Positions 10,488-21,693 of a stretch of 64,000 nt of DNA are shown one piece after another. The position numbers were made by a program, and so were the translations under genes. The stretch comes from an uncultured Gammaproteobacteria bacterium. GTDB lineage: Bacteria > Pseudomonadota > Gammaproteobacteria > Eutrophobiales > Eutrophobiaceae. The stretch lies in the NCBI GenBank assembly GCA_958295485.1, contig OY282354.1, forward strand, positions 2,292,068-2,356,067, read 5' to 3'. Position 1 is the stretch's first letter, and each line of letters opens with the position of its first letter. The notes under the pieces are model-generated. The model saw nothing but the letters and a program-made list of their open reading frames with translations, had not been told where the DNA came from and made no database searches.

Positions 10488-11158
10488 CGGAAGCGCCGAC
10501 GTCCGAGCCTGAATTGCTCTCGCGTTGCGCTGAACTGGCCGGCAAGTCACTCAGGCAAGTCGCTGATGAATTAAACGTTGTCGTTCCTGAATCACAAACA
10601 AGAGCGAAGGGATGGGCCGGCCAACTCATCGAATGTTGCCTGGGCGCCACCGCCACTTCACATCCCGAACCTGACTTTCAGAACCTGGGCATAGAATTAA
10701 AAACAATACCCGTCAATCAAAAAGGCAAAGCAAAAGAATCGACTTTTGTTTGCACGACGCCCATGAACATTTCACCCGGTTCGGGTTGGCCCGATTCCAA
10801 TGTCAAGAATAAACTCGACCGGGTCCTTTGGGTCCCGATAGAAGCTGACCCGGCCATACTCCTGGGCAACAGGAGGGTTGGAAACGCCTTTCTATGGAGC
10901 CCGACGCCGAAGCAGGCGCAGGTACTTGAACAGGACTGGCGGGAATTAATCGAAATGGTGAGTTTTGGCGAGTTTGACAAGATCAGTTCAAAACACGGTG
11001 AATATTTACAGATAAGACCAAAGGCGGCTGACTCCGCCAGCCGGGTCAAGATAACACTAGCCAGCGGCGAGGTCGGGCTGACCCTGCCCAGGGGGTTCTA
11101 TCTTCGAACCAAATTCACTAATATGTTGCTTGATGAACAAGATAAATGTAAATCATAA
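10445..11158 (+). CDS. mutH: DNA mismatch repair endonuclease MutH
   Basis: Nicks the unmethylated strand at hemimethylated GATC sites when activated by MutS-MutL. 237 residues. The catalytic D-X6-E-X-K motif is intact as D77, E84 and K86 in PDFQNLGIELKTIP. KGWAGQLIE, RRVGNAFLWSP, HGEYLQIRPKAA and LPRGFYLRTKFT are all recognisable. MutH implies Dam-directed repair. The first ATG lies inside glnD; a slightly later start cannot be excluded. Confidence 0.95.
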   Translation: MPDQHDYAVAEHELTEAPTSEPELLSRCAELAGKSLRQVADELNVVVPESQTRAKGWAGQLIECCLGATATSHPEPDFQNLGIELKTIPVNQKGKAKESTFVCTTPMNISPGSGWPDSNVKNKLDRVLWVPIEADPAILLGNRRVGNAFLWSPTPKQAQVLEQDWRELIEMVSFGEFDKISSKHGEYLQIRPKAADSASRVKITLASGEVGLTLPRGFYLRTKFTNMLLDEQDKCKS

Positions 11159-12113
11159 ATTAAGCGTCGCCCCGATGATGTCCCACACGGACAGACATTT
11201 TCGTTACCTCCTGCGTCTCATGTCGAGACACGCCATGCTGTATACGGAGATGTTGACTACGGGCGCCTTGATCCATGGCGATGCGGACAAGCGCCTCAGG
11301 TTTCATGCCGCTGAGCGCCCCGTCGGCATTCAACTGGGCGGCAATAATCCTGGTGAGTTGGCCACCTGCGCAAAAATCGCTGAGCGCTATGGCTATGATG
11401 AAGTCAACCTGAACATCGGCTGCCCCAGCGACCGGGTCAAATCCGGGCGGTTCGGCGCCTGCCTGATGGCTGAACCTGAACTGGTTGCTGAATGTGTTCA
11501 CGCCATGTCGGCGGCGGTCGATATGCCCATCACGGTAAAGACCCGCATCGGCATTGACAGCCTCGACAGCTATGACCACCTGAGTCAATTTATTTCGACC
11601 GTTTTGACAGCCGATTGCCGAACATTTATCATTCATGCGCGCAAGGCCTGGCTGCAGGGTCTGAGTCCCCGGCAAAACCGGGAGATCCCTCCCCTGCAAT
11701 ACGCCATGGTCTATCGGTTAAAGCAGGACTTCCCTCAATTGGAAATCATCATTAACGGTGGCATCAACGACCTGGCCGAGGCGCAAGAGCACCTGCGCCA
11801 CGTTGACGGCGTCATGATAGGCAGGGCCGTCTGCAGCAATCCTTACCTGCTTGCCGAAGCGGACAAGACCCTGTTTGATGCAAACAACGCCACGCCTTCC
11901 CGTCAGGAAATACTGGATAGCTATATGCGGTATATGGAGACAGAAATTGCCAGCGGCGAAAACCTGTATGCCATGTCCCGGCACCTGCTGGGTTTATTCC
12001 AGGGGCGGCATGGCGCCCGCGCTTACAGACGTTATTTGAGCGAACATGCTCATAAAAAAAACGCCGGGCTGGAAATCATGGAACAGGCCATGTCACTGGT
12101 CAAAGCGGCATGA
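11130..12113 (+). CDS. dusA: tRNA-dihydrouridine(20/20a) synthase DusA
   Basis: FMN enzyme that reduces U20/U20a in the D loop of tRNA. 327 residues. It opens with SVAPMMSHTDRHFRYLLRL, a DusA-type N terminus. The catalytic-cysteine block NLNIGCPSDRVKSGRFGACL has C98, and TVKTRIGIDSLDSYD and INGGINDLAEA (FMN-binding barrel) follow. It overlaps the 3' end of mutH by 29 bp, so glnD-mutH-dusA are probably co-transcribed. Confidence 0.94.
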   Translation: MMNKINVNHKLSVAPMMSHTDRHFRYLLRLMSRHAMLYTEMLTTGALIHGDADKRLRFHAAERPVGIQLGGNNPGELATCAKIAERYGYDEVNLNIGCPSDRVKSGRFGACLMAEPELVAECVHAMSAAVDMPITVKTRIGIDSLDSYDHLSQFISTVLTADCRTFIIHARKAWLQGLSPRQNREIPPLQYAMVYRLKQDFPQLEIIINGGINDLAEAQEHLRHVDGVMIGRAVCSNPYLLAEADKTLFDANNATPSRQEILDSYMRYMETEIASGENLYAMSRHLLGLFQGRHGARAYRRYLSEHAHKKNAGLEIMEQAMSLVKAA

Positions 12114-12165
12114 AGCGTTAACCCCCACATCCCACAAAATAACTGAGAAAATCCGAGAAACCGAA

Positions 12166-12846
12166 ATGAATAAACACGATATTGCAGGAATCTTTATTGC
12201 GCTTATGGTTATAGCGTGTATTGCCCCGACCCATGCCGGAGATACCGGCATGACCGACAAACAAAAATTAAGTTATGCGCTGGGTGTCTTTTTCTCACAA
12301 AGCGTGGTGCAACAAAAAATGGATTTGAATGAAGAGTATTTCTTGATGGCGGTGGAAGACGTGTTGAAGAACAATAAGCCGAAACTGTCCCAGGAAGAAA
12401 TCCAGACCATATTTGCAAGGTTTCAAGAACAAGAGCAGGAAAAACGGAATTCAGAGGCTGTCAAAAACAGTCGGATCGGAAAAAAGTTTCTCGATGAGAA
12501 TAAAACAAAAGAAAGCATAGTAGCGCTTGACAGTGGCTTGCAATATAAAATCCTGAGACCCGGGGAAGGGAAAAGTCCAGACCCTGACAGCGAAATCACC
12601 GTTCATTATCGGGGGACACTAATTAACGGCGAAGAGTTTGATAGCTCCTATGCTCGCAATGCGCCGGCAAAACTGACCCTTAACCGCGTTATCAAAGGCT
12701 GGCAACAAGCGCTGCCCCTGATGAAAACAGGCGCAAAATGGCAGCTCTATATCCCGGCGGAACTTGCTTATGGCCCTGTGGGGCAAGGCTCCATCGGCCC
12801 TAATGAAACCCTTATCTTCGATATAGAATTAATCGCGGTACACTGA
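12166..12846 (+). CDS. FKBP-type peptidyl-prolyl isomerase, exported (FkpA/Mip-like)
   Basis: Probable periplasmic proline isomerase and chaperone. From the ATG at 12166 the protein is 226 residues with a signal peptide (MNKHDIAGIFIALMVIACIA, cleavage probably after THAG). An N-terminal helical dimerisation region starts MTDKQKLSYALGVFFSQSV, and the FKBP domain covers about residues 125-226 (ITVHYRGTLINGEEFDSS, RVIKGWQQALPLMKTGAKW). An upstream in-frame ATG at 12046 lies inside dusA and would bury the signal peptide, so I reject it. Confidence 0.92.
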   Translation: MNKHDIAGIFIALMVIACIAPTHAGDTGMTDKQKLSYALGVFFSQSVVQQKMDLNEEYFLMAVEDVLKNNKPKLSQEEIQTIFARFQEQEQEKRNSEAVKNSRIGKKFLDENKTKESIVALDSGLQYKILRPGEGKSPDPDSEITVHYRGTLINGEEFDSSYARNAPAKLTLNRVIKGWQQALPLMKTGAKWQLYIPAELAYGPVGQGSIGPNETLIFDIELIAVH

Positions 12847-12850
12847 AACA

Positions 12851-13270
12851 ATGGCGTCTGTGCATTATTCGGTGGTGGCCGCGGCCCTGATCAGCCTCGG
12901 CGCATTTGCCGCCGGCAATTATGAGGAGGCGGTTAACGTCGGCATCAAGGCATACGAAAACGGCAAATACGAAGAAGCCTTGAATAATTTTAAAAGCGCC
13001 CTCCAATCATCACCGAATGATTCAACCTTGCACCATTGGCTGGGCAAATGTTACGCGCGCATTGCCGAGAACAGCCCTTGGTTCAAAGCCGTGACTTATT
13101 CGAAAAAAGCCCTGAAACAATTTCAACAAGCGGTCGAATTGGATCCTGACAACCTGGAGGCCATACGCGACCTGATCAGTTACTATACGAAAGCGCCGGG
13201 ATTTCTGGGTGGCAGTAAAAAGAAGGCAGAACGCCTGACGGCGCACTTGGAAATGCTGGAAAAGCAGTAA
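12851..13270 (+). CDS. Small exported tetratricopeptide-repeat protein
   Basis: 139 residues starting 4 bp after the FKBP gene, so co-transcribed with it. A short hydrophobic N terminus (VVAAALISLGAFAA) suggests export or anchoring. Two or three TPR helices follow (AYENGKYEEALNNFKSALQ and KALKQFQQAVELDPDNLEA). It probably acts as a protein-interaction scaffold; the partner is unknown. Confidence 0.75.
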   Translation: MASVHYSVVAAALISLGAFAAGNYEEAVNVGIKAYENGKYEEALNNFKSALQSSPNDSTLHHWLGKCYARIAENSPWFKAVTYSKKALKQFQQAVELDPDNLEAIRDLISYYTKAPGFLGGSKKKAERLTAHLEMLEKQ

Positions 13271-13282
13271 CCCCCGCTGTTT

Positions 13283-13431
13283 GTCGAAAGTGGGTTTGGG
13301 GGCTGTTTTGGAGTGACTTCGCGCGGAACAGAAAAACAGCCGCCAAACCCACTATTTGTTGAAAGCGGGTTTGGGGGCTGTTTTGGAGTGACTTCGCGCG
13401 GAACGGAAAAACAGCCGCCAAACCCGCTTTC
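13283..13431. repeat. Tandem hairpin repeat, two copies, 75-bp period
   Basis: Two direct copies (GAAAG starting at 13286 and 13361), each an inverted repeat. The outer arm (A/G)(A/C)GGGTTTGGGGGCTGTTTT is mirrored by AAAACAGCCGCCAAACCC, with a GC-rich loop GGAGTGACTTCGCGCGGAA. The second copy pairs over about 22 bp. Single-stranded, each would fold into a long hairpin. It fills most of the 262-bp gap between the TPR gene and prc and could act as a terminator or as a REP-like mobile repeat. A half arm recurs at 54720. Confidence 0.85.
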
Positions 13432-13532
13432 AGGAGCTGCCGAAAAAATAGTGGATTTCCTATTTATTAACTATACGGATATAATCCTGAGATAATGACA
13501 ACTCCCATATTGCAACCTCGATACTTCTCAAT

Positions 13533-15658
<2,126 letters not shown>

Positions 15659-15662
<4 letters not shown>

Positions 15663-16171
15663 TCCTGAATAAAGCCGGGGACAGACCTCGTTTTCTACGC
15701 TATTTCTTCCGGGGCAGGCCGGGAAAAGCAGCGCAACCGGGGCTCGTCCCCTGTCTCCTGCTGCTGCTCTGCATGTCACCGCAGCCATTATTGGCTGATG
15801 ACGTAAAAGGCACGATCCAGTATCGGCAGAATTATATGGGCGCTATTGGCGGTCATACCGGCGCGCTTCGGCGGCTTAAAGATGGTCGCTTTACCGCAGA
15901 AGGACACCTGGGAATGCACGCCGAGGCCCTGGTGAAACTGACAAAGGACATAACCCTGTTGTTTCCCGAGGGAACGCTGGAAGGTAAAACCGATGCGAAA
16001 GCGGAGATCTGGGAGGACTGGGCGGATTTTGAAGCCCGGGCCAATGAAAGTCAACAGGCGGCGCAAGCCCTGCTTGATGCAGTGCAATCGGGTGATGCGG
16101 GTGTTATTGACACCAGGTTCGGAGAATTGGCGCAAACCTGTAAGGCCTGTCATAAACCGTTTCGGAAATAG
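15659..16171 (+). CDS. Cytochrome c' (class II c-type cytochrome)
   Basis: Periplasmic four-helix-bundle cytochrome with the haem site at the extreme C terminus (CKACHKPFRK), as typical for the family. 170 residues, ending in the usual W-x-x-F-E-A ... L helices (EDWADFEARANESQQAAQAL). The N-terminal 45 residues look odd: a basic stretch MILNKAGDRPRFLRYFFRGR precedes the hydrophobic signal core. Its DNA resembles a dispersed repeat (CCGGGGACAGACCTCG), so part of the leader may be repeat-derived. Coupled to prc by a 4-bp overlap. Confidence 0.88.
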
Positions 16172-16230
16172 AAACAGGGAAGAGGATTTTTTGGGGGATA
16201 CTGCCCTCGATTTGTCGGCGGGCATAAGTG

Positions 16231-17130
16231 ATGCGCAGGTGTCTCTTAATACTGTTTTTCCTGCTCGTCACCCTCTGGTGGCTGTCGCGGCCAGGCAGCC
16301 TTCCCGCCCTTGCCGATTCAAATGAAACGCCGACTGAAGAGGAGATCAGGCGCGGCGAATATTTAATCAATGTCGCCGGCTGCGTCAGCTGCCACACGGA
16401 TGCAGGCAACGGGGGCGCATACCTGGCCGGCGGATTGAAGCTGGACACCCCCTTCGGCAGTTTTTTTGCGCCCAATATTACCGCGGATGAAGAAACTGGC
16501 ATTGGTTTGTGGAGTTTCGGGGATTTCGCCGGGGCAATGCACCTGGGAATAAGCCCCGCGGGAGAGCGCTATTACCCTGCTTTTCCCTATACCTCCTACA
16601 CGCAAATCAATTCCTCCGACTTGCGCGCCATGTATGCTTACCTGCAAACAACAACGCCGGTCAAACAACGAAATGAGCGACACGATACGCCCTGGTACAC
16701 CAACCGTTTTGCCCTGCGCGGCTGGCAAACAATATTTTTTAAACCCGGCGTTTTCCAACCTGCCGCCGACAAAGACGAAACCTGGAACCGGGGCGCGTAT
16801 ATCGTTCATGCCTTGACACATTGCAGCGAGTGTCATACACCAAGGAATGCCTTCGGCGCCAGCCGCCCGGCGTTGTTTTTAGGCGGCGTCGGGGAGGGGC
16901 CGGACGGCGACCCGGTCCCTAACGTAACGCCGTCAAAATCACATGGCATCGGGGACTGGGATGAGGATGAATTATTACTCTACCTGGAAGAAGGTGAATT
17001 ACCCGATGGTGATTATGCCGGCGGGGCCATGGTCGACGTGATCGAAAATTCCACCAGCGCGCTGACCCCGACCGATCTACAGGCCGTGGCAAAATACCTG
17101 TTTACTGTTCCGGCCCTGGACAGCAATTAG
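16231..17130 (+). CDS. Di-haem c-type cytochrome, exported
   Basis: 299 residues (GTG at 16228 or ATG at 16231) with an N-terminal signal segment ([15 protein letters not shown]). It has two haem-attachment sites, CVSCH at about residue 53 and CSECH at about 197, each followed by a cytochrome c fold with a Met-ligand candidate. It resembles the cytochrome subunits of membrane alcohol or gluconate dehydrogenases, but no dehydrogenase gene is adjacent. It probably acts with the upstream cytochrome c' in periplasmic electron transfer; the partner is unknown. It overlaps ispH tail to tail by 4 bp. Confidence 0.85.
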   Translation: MRRCLLILFFLLVTLWWLSRPGSLPALADSNETPTEEEIRRGEYLINVAGCVSCHTDAGNGGAYLAGGLKLDTPFGSFFAPNITADEETGIGLWSFGDFAGAMHLGISPAGERYYPAFPYTSYTQINSSDLRAMYAYLQTTTPVKQRNERHDTPWYTNRFALRGWQTIFFKPGVFQPAADKDETWNRGAYIVHALTHCSECHTPRNAFGASRPALFLGGVGEGPDGDPVPNVTPSKSHGIGDWDEDELLLYLEEGELPDGDYAGGAMVDVIENSTSALTPTDLQAVAKYLFTVPALDSN

Positions 17131-18128
17131 CAAGGGGCGGCCCCTGCCCCCTGTCTTCCGTCTTCCAGCCCCTGACTCGCCGATTGCTTTCTCCTCAAGA
17201 GTTCTTTCGGCAATGAAAATACCACGCTTTCCCTTATTCCCGGCGCTTCCGTAACAATATCAACACCCCACTCTTTCAACTTTTCAATGACTTCTTCAAC
17301 CAGGACTTCCGGCGCGGAAGCGCCGGCGGTCAATCCGATGCTGGACCTGCCATCCAGCCACCCTCGCTGGATTTCAGCGGCATTATCTATCAGGTAAGCA
17401 GGCACGCCTTTCTTCTGGGAAATTTCCATCAACCTGGTTGAATTGGAACTGTTTTGCGAGCCGACGACCAATATCAAATCACAATCATTGGTCAGTTTTT
17501 TTACGGCGTCCTGCCTGTTTTGCGTGGCATAGCAAATATCTTCCTTTTTCGGGCCGACTATTTTCGGAAATCGCTGGCGCAGCGCATCAATCACTTCCGC
17601 AGTATCATCCATGGACAAGGTGGTTTGCGTCACAAAAGCTAAAAACCCGGCGTTCTTCACGTCCAATTTCCCAACGTCTTCAACCGACTCCACGAGATAT
17701 ATGCCACCGTCGCCGTTTATGGGACGGTATTGACCCAGGGTTCCTTCCACTTCAGGATGTCCGGCATGGCCAATAAGTATACATTCCCTGCCCTCATCCT
17801 GATAACGGTCTACTTCCATGTGCACTTTTGTTACCAACGGGCAGATAGCGTCATAGACCCGTAATTTTCTTTGCGTCGCCACCTGCCTTACCGCCTTGGA
17901 AACACCGTGGGCGCTGAAGATGACCGTCGATTCATCCGGGATTTCATCCAGTTCCTCGACAAACACGGCCCCTTTGCCTCGCAACGTATCGACTACGTAT
18001 TTGTTATGGACCACTTCATGACGCACATAGACCGGCGCGCCGAACAAATCCAGCGCGCGCTCGACAATCTCAATCGCCCGGTCCACGCCGGCGCAGAATC
18101 CCCGTGGGTTTGCCAATGTTATCCGCAT
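17127..18128 (-). CDS. ispH: 4-hydroxy-3-methylbut-2-enyl diphosphate reductase
   Basis: Last step of the MEP pathway, an iron-sulphur enzyme giving IPP and DMAPP. 333 residues. The three cluster cysteines sit in [26 protein letters not shown] and [14 protein letters not shown]. The C-terminal 20 residues ([14 protein letters not shown] region) are Gly/Ala-rich and coded by GC-rich sequence that looks appended. It follows lspA in the same direction. Confidence 0.97.
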   Translation of the reverse strand: MRITLANPRGFCAGVDRAIEIVERALDLFGAPVYVRHEVVHNKYVVDTLRGKGAVFVEELDEIPDESTVIFSAHGVSKAVRQVATQRKLRVYDAICPLVTKVHMEVDRYQDEGRECILIGHAGHPEVEGTLGQYRPINGDGGIYLVESVEDVGKLDVKNAGFLAFVTQTTLSMDDTAEVIDALRQRFPKIVGPKKEDICYATQNRQDAVKKLTNDCDLILVVGSQNSSNSTRLMEISQKKGVPAYLIDNAAEIQRGWLDGRSSIGLTAGASAPEVLVEEVIEKLKEWGVDIVTEAPGIRESVVFSLPKELLRRKQSASQGLEDGRQGAGAAPC

Positions 18129-18209
18129 TTATATTTCCTGCCTTATTTTCAGTGGTTGTCAGTTTATCACGCTTATACGCAAATGACGCAGATTTCCGCA
18201 GATGAAAAA

Positions 18210-18240
18210 CCAGCCTGGCATCCACGGATGCCCAGGTTGG
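18210..18240. other. Hairpin between lspA and ispH
   Basis: CCAGCCTGGCATCC followed at once by GGATGCCCAGGTTGG, a nearly perfect inverted repeat with a very tight loop, in the 150-bp lspA-ispH gap. No T-run follows on either strand, so a terminator role is weak; it may be a processing or repeat structure. Confidence 0.5.
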
Positions 18241-18278
18241 TATCCACCTGGCGCCCGTTCACCTGCGCAACCTGTGGA

Positions 18279-18764
18279 TTATCCATTGCGCGCCTCCCGG
18301 TTCAACCGGAATGCGTCGATGATCAACATGATGGCGCCGGCGGTAATGGCGGAATCAGCGATGTTGAATACCGGCCATGACCATTTATCGTAATACACTT
18401 CTATAAAGTCAACTACGTAGCCATATTGCAACCGGTCCCACAGGTTTCCGATTGCCCCGCCCATGATTAAAGCCAGGGCGCAGGGCAACCATGCCCGGTT
18501 GGCCGGCAAGCGCGTCAACCATATCAACAGGGCGATGCTTACGCCCGTGGTTAAAATGATAAAAAAGTAACGTTGCCAGCCACCCGCGTCCCGGAGAAAA
18601 CTGAAAGCGGCGCCGGGATTGTGGACCAGGGTCAAGTTGAAGCCCGGGAACACCGGCCAGGCCTGATTAAAAAGCAACAACTGGCTTGCCGCCTGTTTGC
18701 TTGCTTGATCGAGAATAACGATTAGTAAAGTCAGCCACAACCATTTCAGGTTTGTCGTCTTCAT
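18279..18764 (-). CDS. lspA: Lipoprotein signal peptidase
   Basis: Inner-membrane aspartic protease that removes signal peptides from prolipoproteins. The ATG at 18764 gives 161 residues with four membrane helices. Catalytic Asp residues lie in GYVVDFIEVYYD and FNIADSAITAG; the family block LVHNPGAAFSFL is present. An upstream in-frame ATG would add 52 residues coded within the end of ileS and is unlikely. The order ileS-lspA-ispH is standard. Confidence 0.95.
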   Translation of the reverse strand: MKTTNLKWLWLTLLIVILDQASKQAASQLLLFNQAWPVFPGFNLTLVHNPGAAFSFLRDAGGWQRYFFIILTTGVSIALLIWLTRLPANRAWLPCALALIMGGAIGNLWDRLQYGYVVDFIEVYYDKWSWPVFNIADSAITAGAIMLIIDAFRLNREARNG

Positions 18765-18804
18765 GTTTCTTGCGCATGAAAGCGCGCTACCCTTAGCTGC
18801 CCCA

Positions 18805-21693
18805 TCACGAAAAGCGGCGCGCTTCTCCGTCGCCTTCGACGTTGAGCACACAGCGTCCACAAAGCGCCGGGTGCGTTGCGCTGCTGCCGACGTCTTCGCG
18901 GCGATGCCAACAACGGACACATTTAGCGCGGGTCGATGCCGTCACCTTGATCCATAGACCATCCAGTTCACTCTGACCGGCGTCTTCCGGCCTGTCCACG
19001 TCCACGTGAACGCCGGCATGGGAGGTAATAAATACAAAGCGTAACTCATCCTCTAAATAATCAAGGGACGCCTTGATTTCACCATTGCAATATAACTGCA
19101 CTTCCGCGTCCAGGGATGAACCTATATCACCTGCAACGCGCAACTGTTCCAGCTCCCTGCTGACTTCTTCACGCACTTTTATGATCCGGGGCCAATGCTC
19201 TTTGACGGCGACAACGGGGAAACCGTCATACCAGTCTTCCAGAAAAACCGAGGCGCTGCGTTGACCAGGCAAGCGCTGCCAAATCTCATCGGCGGTAAAG
19301 CTGAGGACCGGCGCCAACCAGCGGACAAAGGCCTCGGCAATATGAAACATGGTCGTCTGGGCCGAACGACGGGGCAAGCTGTCTTCTTTCAGCGTATAAA
19401 TACGGTCCTTGATGATGTCGAGGTAGAACCCCCCCAATGTCACAACGCAGTAATGGTGCAGTTTTTGATAGATTAAATGAAATTGATACTTGCCATATGC
19501 CTGTATGATTTCTTCCTGCAACCCGATCGTCTCGGCCAGCGCCCATTTATCCAACTCAAGCAGCTCGCTCTCATGGACACAGTGAACAGCCGGATCAAAT
19601 TGATACAGGTTTGAGAGCAGGTAGCGCGCGGTGTTGCGAATCCTGCGATAGGCGTCAGCCATGCGCTTGAGGATCTCATCGGAAACATTCATCTCACCCC
19701 GGTAATCGGTTGCCGCAACCCATAACCGCAGTATATCGGCGCCCAGGGTTTTCATTACCTTTTGCGGCGATATCACGTTGCCTAATGACTTGGACATCTT
19801 CATGCCTTTCGCATCCACGGTAAATCCGTGGGTGAGCACGCCGCGATAAGGCGCCCGGTTGTTTATCCCGACCGAAGTCAATAGCGACGATTGGAACCAC
19901 CCCCGGTGCTGGTCGGAACCCTCCAGGTACAGGTCGGCGGGAAAAGCCAATCTTTCATCGAGCTCCAGCACGGCGGCATGGGTGACACCGGAATCAAACC
20001 ACACGTCCAGGGTATCCATCACTTTCTCATATCGTCCGACATCCTCACCGGGCAATTCCCCGGCTTCGCCCGCAGGGGCAGGGCCCTGCGCCTGCCCGGT
20101 CCCGGATACCCCCCCAACTTCGCCGAGAAATTCCGCAGCGTCGAGGTCGAACCAGCCGTCTATACCCTCCCGCTCGATCTTTCCCGCCACTTTTTCGATC
20201 AAGGCGGGCGTTTCGGGATGCAACTCCCCTGATTGTTTATCGACGAACACCGCAATCGGCACGCCCCAGGTGCGTTGCCGGGAAATACACCAGTCCGTGC
20301 GCTCAGCCACCATCCCATGAATTCGTTGCCGGCCCCATTCGGGAGTCCACTGCACCTTGTCGATTTCCTTCAATGCCTGCCGGCGCAAACCCCGCTCATC
20401 CATGCTGAAAAACCATTGCGGCGTAGCCCTGAAGATGATGGGAGATTTATGCCGCCAACAGTGGGGATAACTGTGTCGAATCGTCGTTTCAACCAACAGG
20501 TTGTTATTGCCCATGATGGTTTCGACAATGTGGGCATTCGCCTTGAAAACATGCTCACCGGCAAACAGCGCCGTGTCCTCGCGGAAACAACCGTTATCGG
20601 CGACCGGATTGCTTATGGGCAATCCATACTTTTTCCCGGCGTTATAATCATCCACCCCGTGCCCCGGCGAAGTATGCACGGCGCCGGTGCCGGCTTCCAG
20701 GGTGACGTGGTCGCCTGAAATCAAAGGAACCTGATAATCGTAAAAAGGATGTTGAAGCGCTACGCCTTCAAGCGCCGCGCCTTTCACTGAAGCTGAAATT
20801 TGATAATCTTCGATGCCATAACGATGCAATGCCGAGGTTGTCAGTTTTTCAGCCAGTACCAGCCTTTCCCTGCCGCGGGGTGAATCACACTGCACGACGA
20901 CATAATTCAAATCCGGATTAAGCGCTACTGCCCGGTTCGCCGGCAAAGTCCATGGCGTCGTGGTCCAGATAACGACAGCTAAGCGGCCTTCGCCTTTATT
21001 ATCAGGTTTTCGCGGGCACCTGCGGAAAAAGTCATCTTCGTCAACGACGGGAAAACACACGTCTATTGCCGGCGATTGTTTATCGATATATTCAACTTCC
21101 GCCTCTGCCAGGGCCGAACCGCAGTCAGTGCACCAATACACGGGTTTGAACCCCCTGCTCAGGTGTCCGGCGGCAATCATCTTGCCCAGGGCGCGAACGA
21201 TCTCGGCTTCGGTTTTATAATTCATGGTCAGGTAAGGCTCTTCCCAGTCGCCCAATACACCCAACCGTTGAAAATCAATCTTCTGTTTATCTATTTGTTT
21301 TTGCGCGTACTCGCGGCAGGCATTACGAAACGCCCTTGCGTCAGCCTTGTCGCGGGCCCTGCCGATTTTCTTTTCCACCTGGTGCTCGATGGGCAACCCG
21401 TGACAATCCCAACCCGGCACATAGGGGCAATCGAATCCATCCAGGCCATGGGACTTGATGATGATGTCTTTCAGGATTTTATTGACGGCATGGCCTAAAT
21501 GGATATCACCGTTCGCATAGGGCGGACCGTCATGCAGGATGTATTTCTTTTTACCGGCCTTATGCCGCCTGATCCGGCGGTAAATGTCCTGGTCCTTCCA
21601 GCGTTCCAATATTTCCGGCTCACGCCGGGCAAGGTTCCCTTTCATGGGAAAATCCGTTTTCGGCAAATTCAGGGTATCTTTATAATTGGTCAT
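18805..21693 (-). CDS. ileS: Isoleucyl-tRNA synthetase with an in-frame insertion
   Basis: Class I synthetase charging tRNA-Ile, with editing. 962 residues. The HIGH-type motif is GPPYANGDIHLGHAVNK, KMSKS is intact (KGMKMSKSLGN), and the C-terminal zinc site has CVRCWH and CGRC. Residues about 522-548 (GGVSGTGQAQGPAPAGEA region) are absent from the usual sequence, where the Leu-Gly-Glu of the catalytic-core linker runs straight into the Tyr-x-Lys-Val-x-Asp-Thr-Leu-Asp-Val-Trp-Phe block. The stretch coincides with a GC-rich dispersed repeat. It overlaps ribF by 14 bp. Confidence 0.96.
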   Translation of the reverse strand: MTNYKDTLNLPKTDFPMKGNLARREPEILERWKDQDIYRRIRRHKAGKKKYILHDGPPYANGDIHLGHAVNKILKDIIIKSHGLDGFDCPYVPGWDCHGLPIEHQVEKKIGRARDKADARAFRNACREYAQKQIDKQKIDFQRLGVLGDWEEPYLTMNYKTEAEIVRALGKMIAAGHLSRGFKPVYWCTDCGSALAEAEVEYIDKQSPAIDVCFPVVDEDDFFRRCPRKPDNKGEGRLAVVIWTTTPWTLPANRAVALNPDLNYVVVQCDSPRGRERLVLAEKLTTSALHRYGIEDYQISASVKGAALEGVALQHPFYDYQVPLISGDHVTLEAGTGAVHTSPGHGVDDYNAGKKYGLPISNPVADNGCFREDTALFAGEHVFKANAHIVETIMGNNNLLVETTIRHSYPHCWRHKSPIIFRATPQWFFSMDERGLRRQALKEIDKVQWTPEWGRQRIHGMVAERTDWCISRQRTWGVPIAVFVDKQSGELHPETPALIEKVAGKIEREGIDGWFDLDAAEFLGEVGGVSGTGQAQGPAPAGEAGELPGEDVGRYEKVMDTLDVWFDSGVTHAAVLELDERLAFPADLYLEGSDQHRGWFQSSLLTSVGINNRAPYRGVLTHGFTVDAKGMKMSKSLGNVISPQKVMKTLGADILRLWVAATDYRGEMNVSDEILKRMADAYRRIRNTARYLLSNLYQFDPAVHCVHESELLELDKWALAETIGLQEEIIQAYGKYQFHLIYQKLHHYCVVTLGGFYLDIIKDRIYTLKEDSLPRRSAQTTMFHIAEAFVRWLAPVLSFTADEIWQRLPGQRSASVFLEDWYDGFPVVAVKEHWPRIIKVREEVSRELEQLRVAGDIGSSLDAEVQLYCNGEIKASLDYLEDELRFVFITSHAGVHVDVDRPEDAGQSELDGLWIKVTASTRAKCVRCWHRREDVGSSATHPALCGRCVLNVEGDGEARRFS
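20053..20127 (-). repeat. GC-rich repeat inserted in frame in ileS
   Basis: The insert contains CGCAGGGGCAGGGCCCTGCG and CCTGCCCGG (20071-20100). A close copy lies at 27050-27078 upstream of obgE. Its length keeps the ileS frame open, adding about 25 Gly/Ala/Pro-rich residues. Confidence 0.65.
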
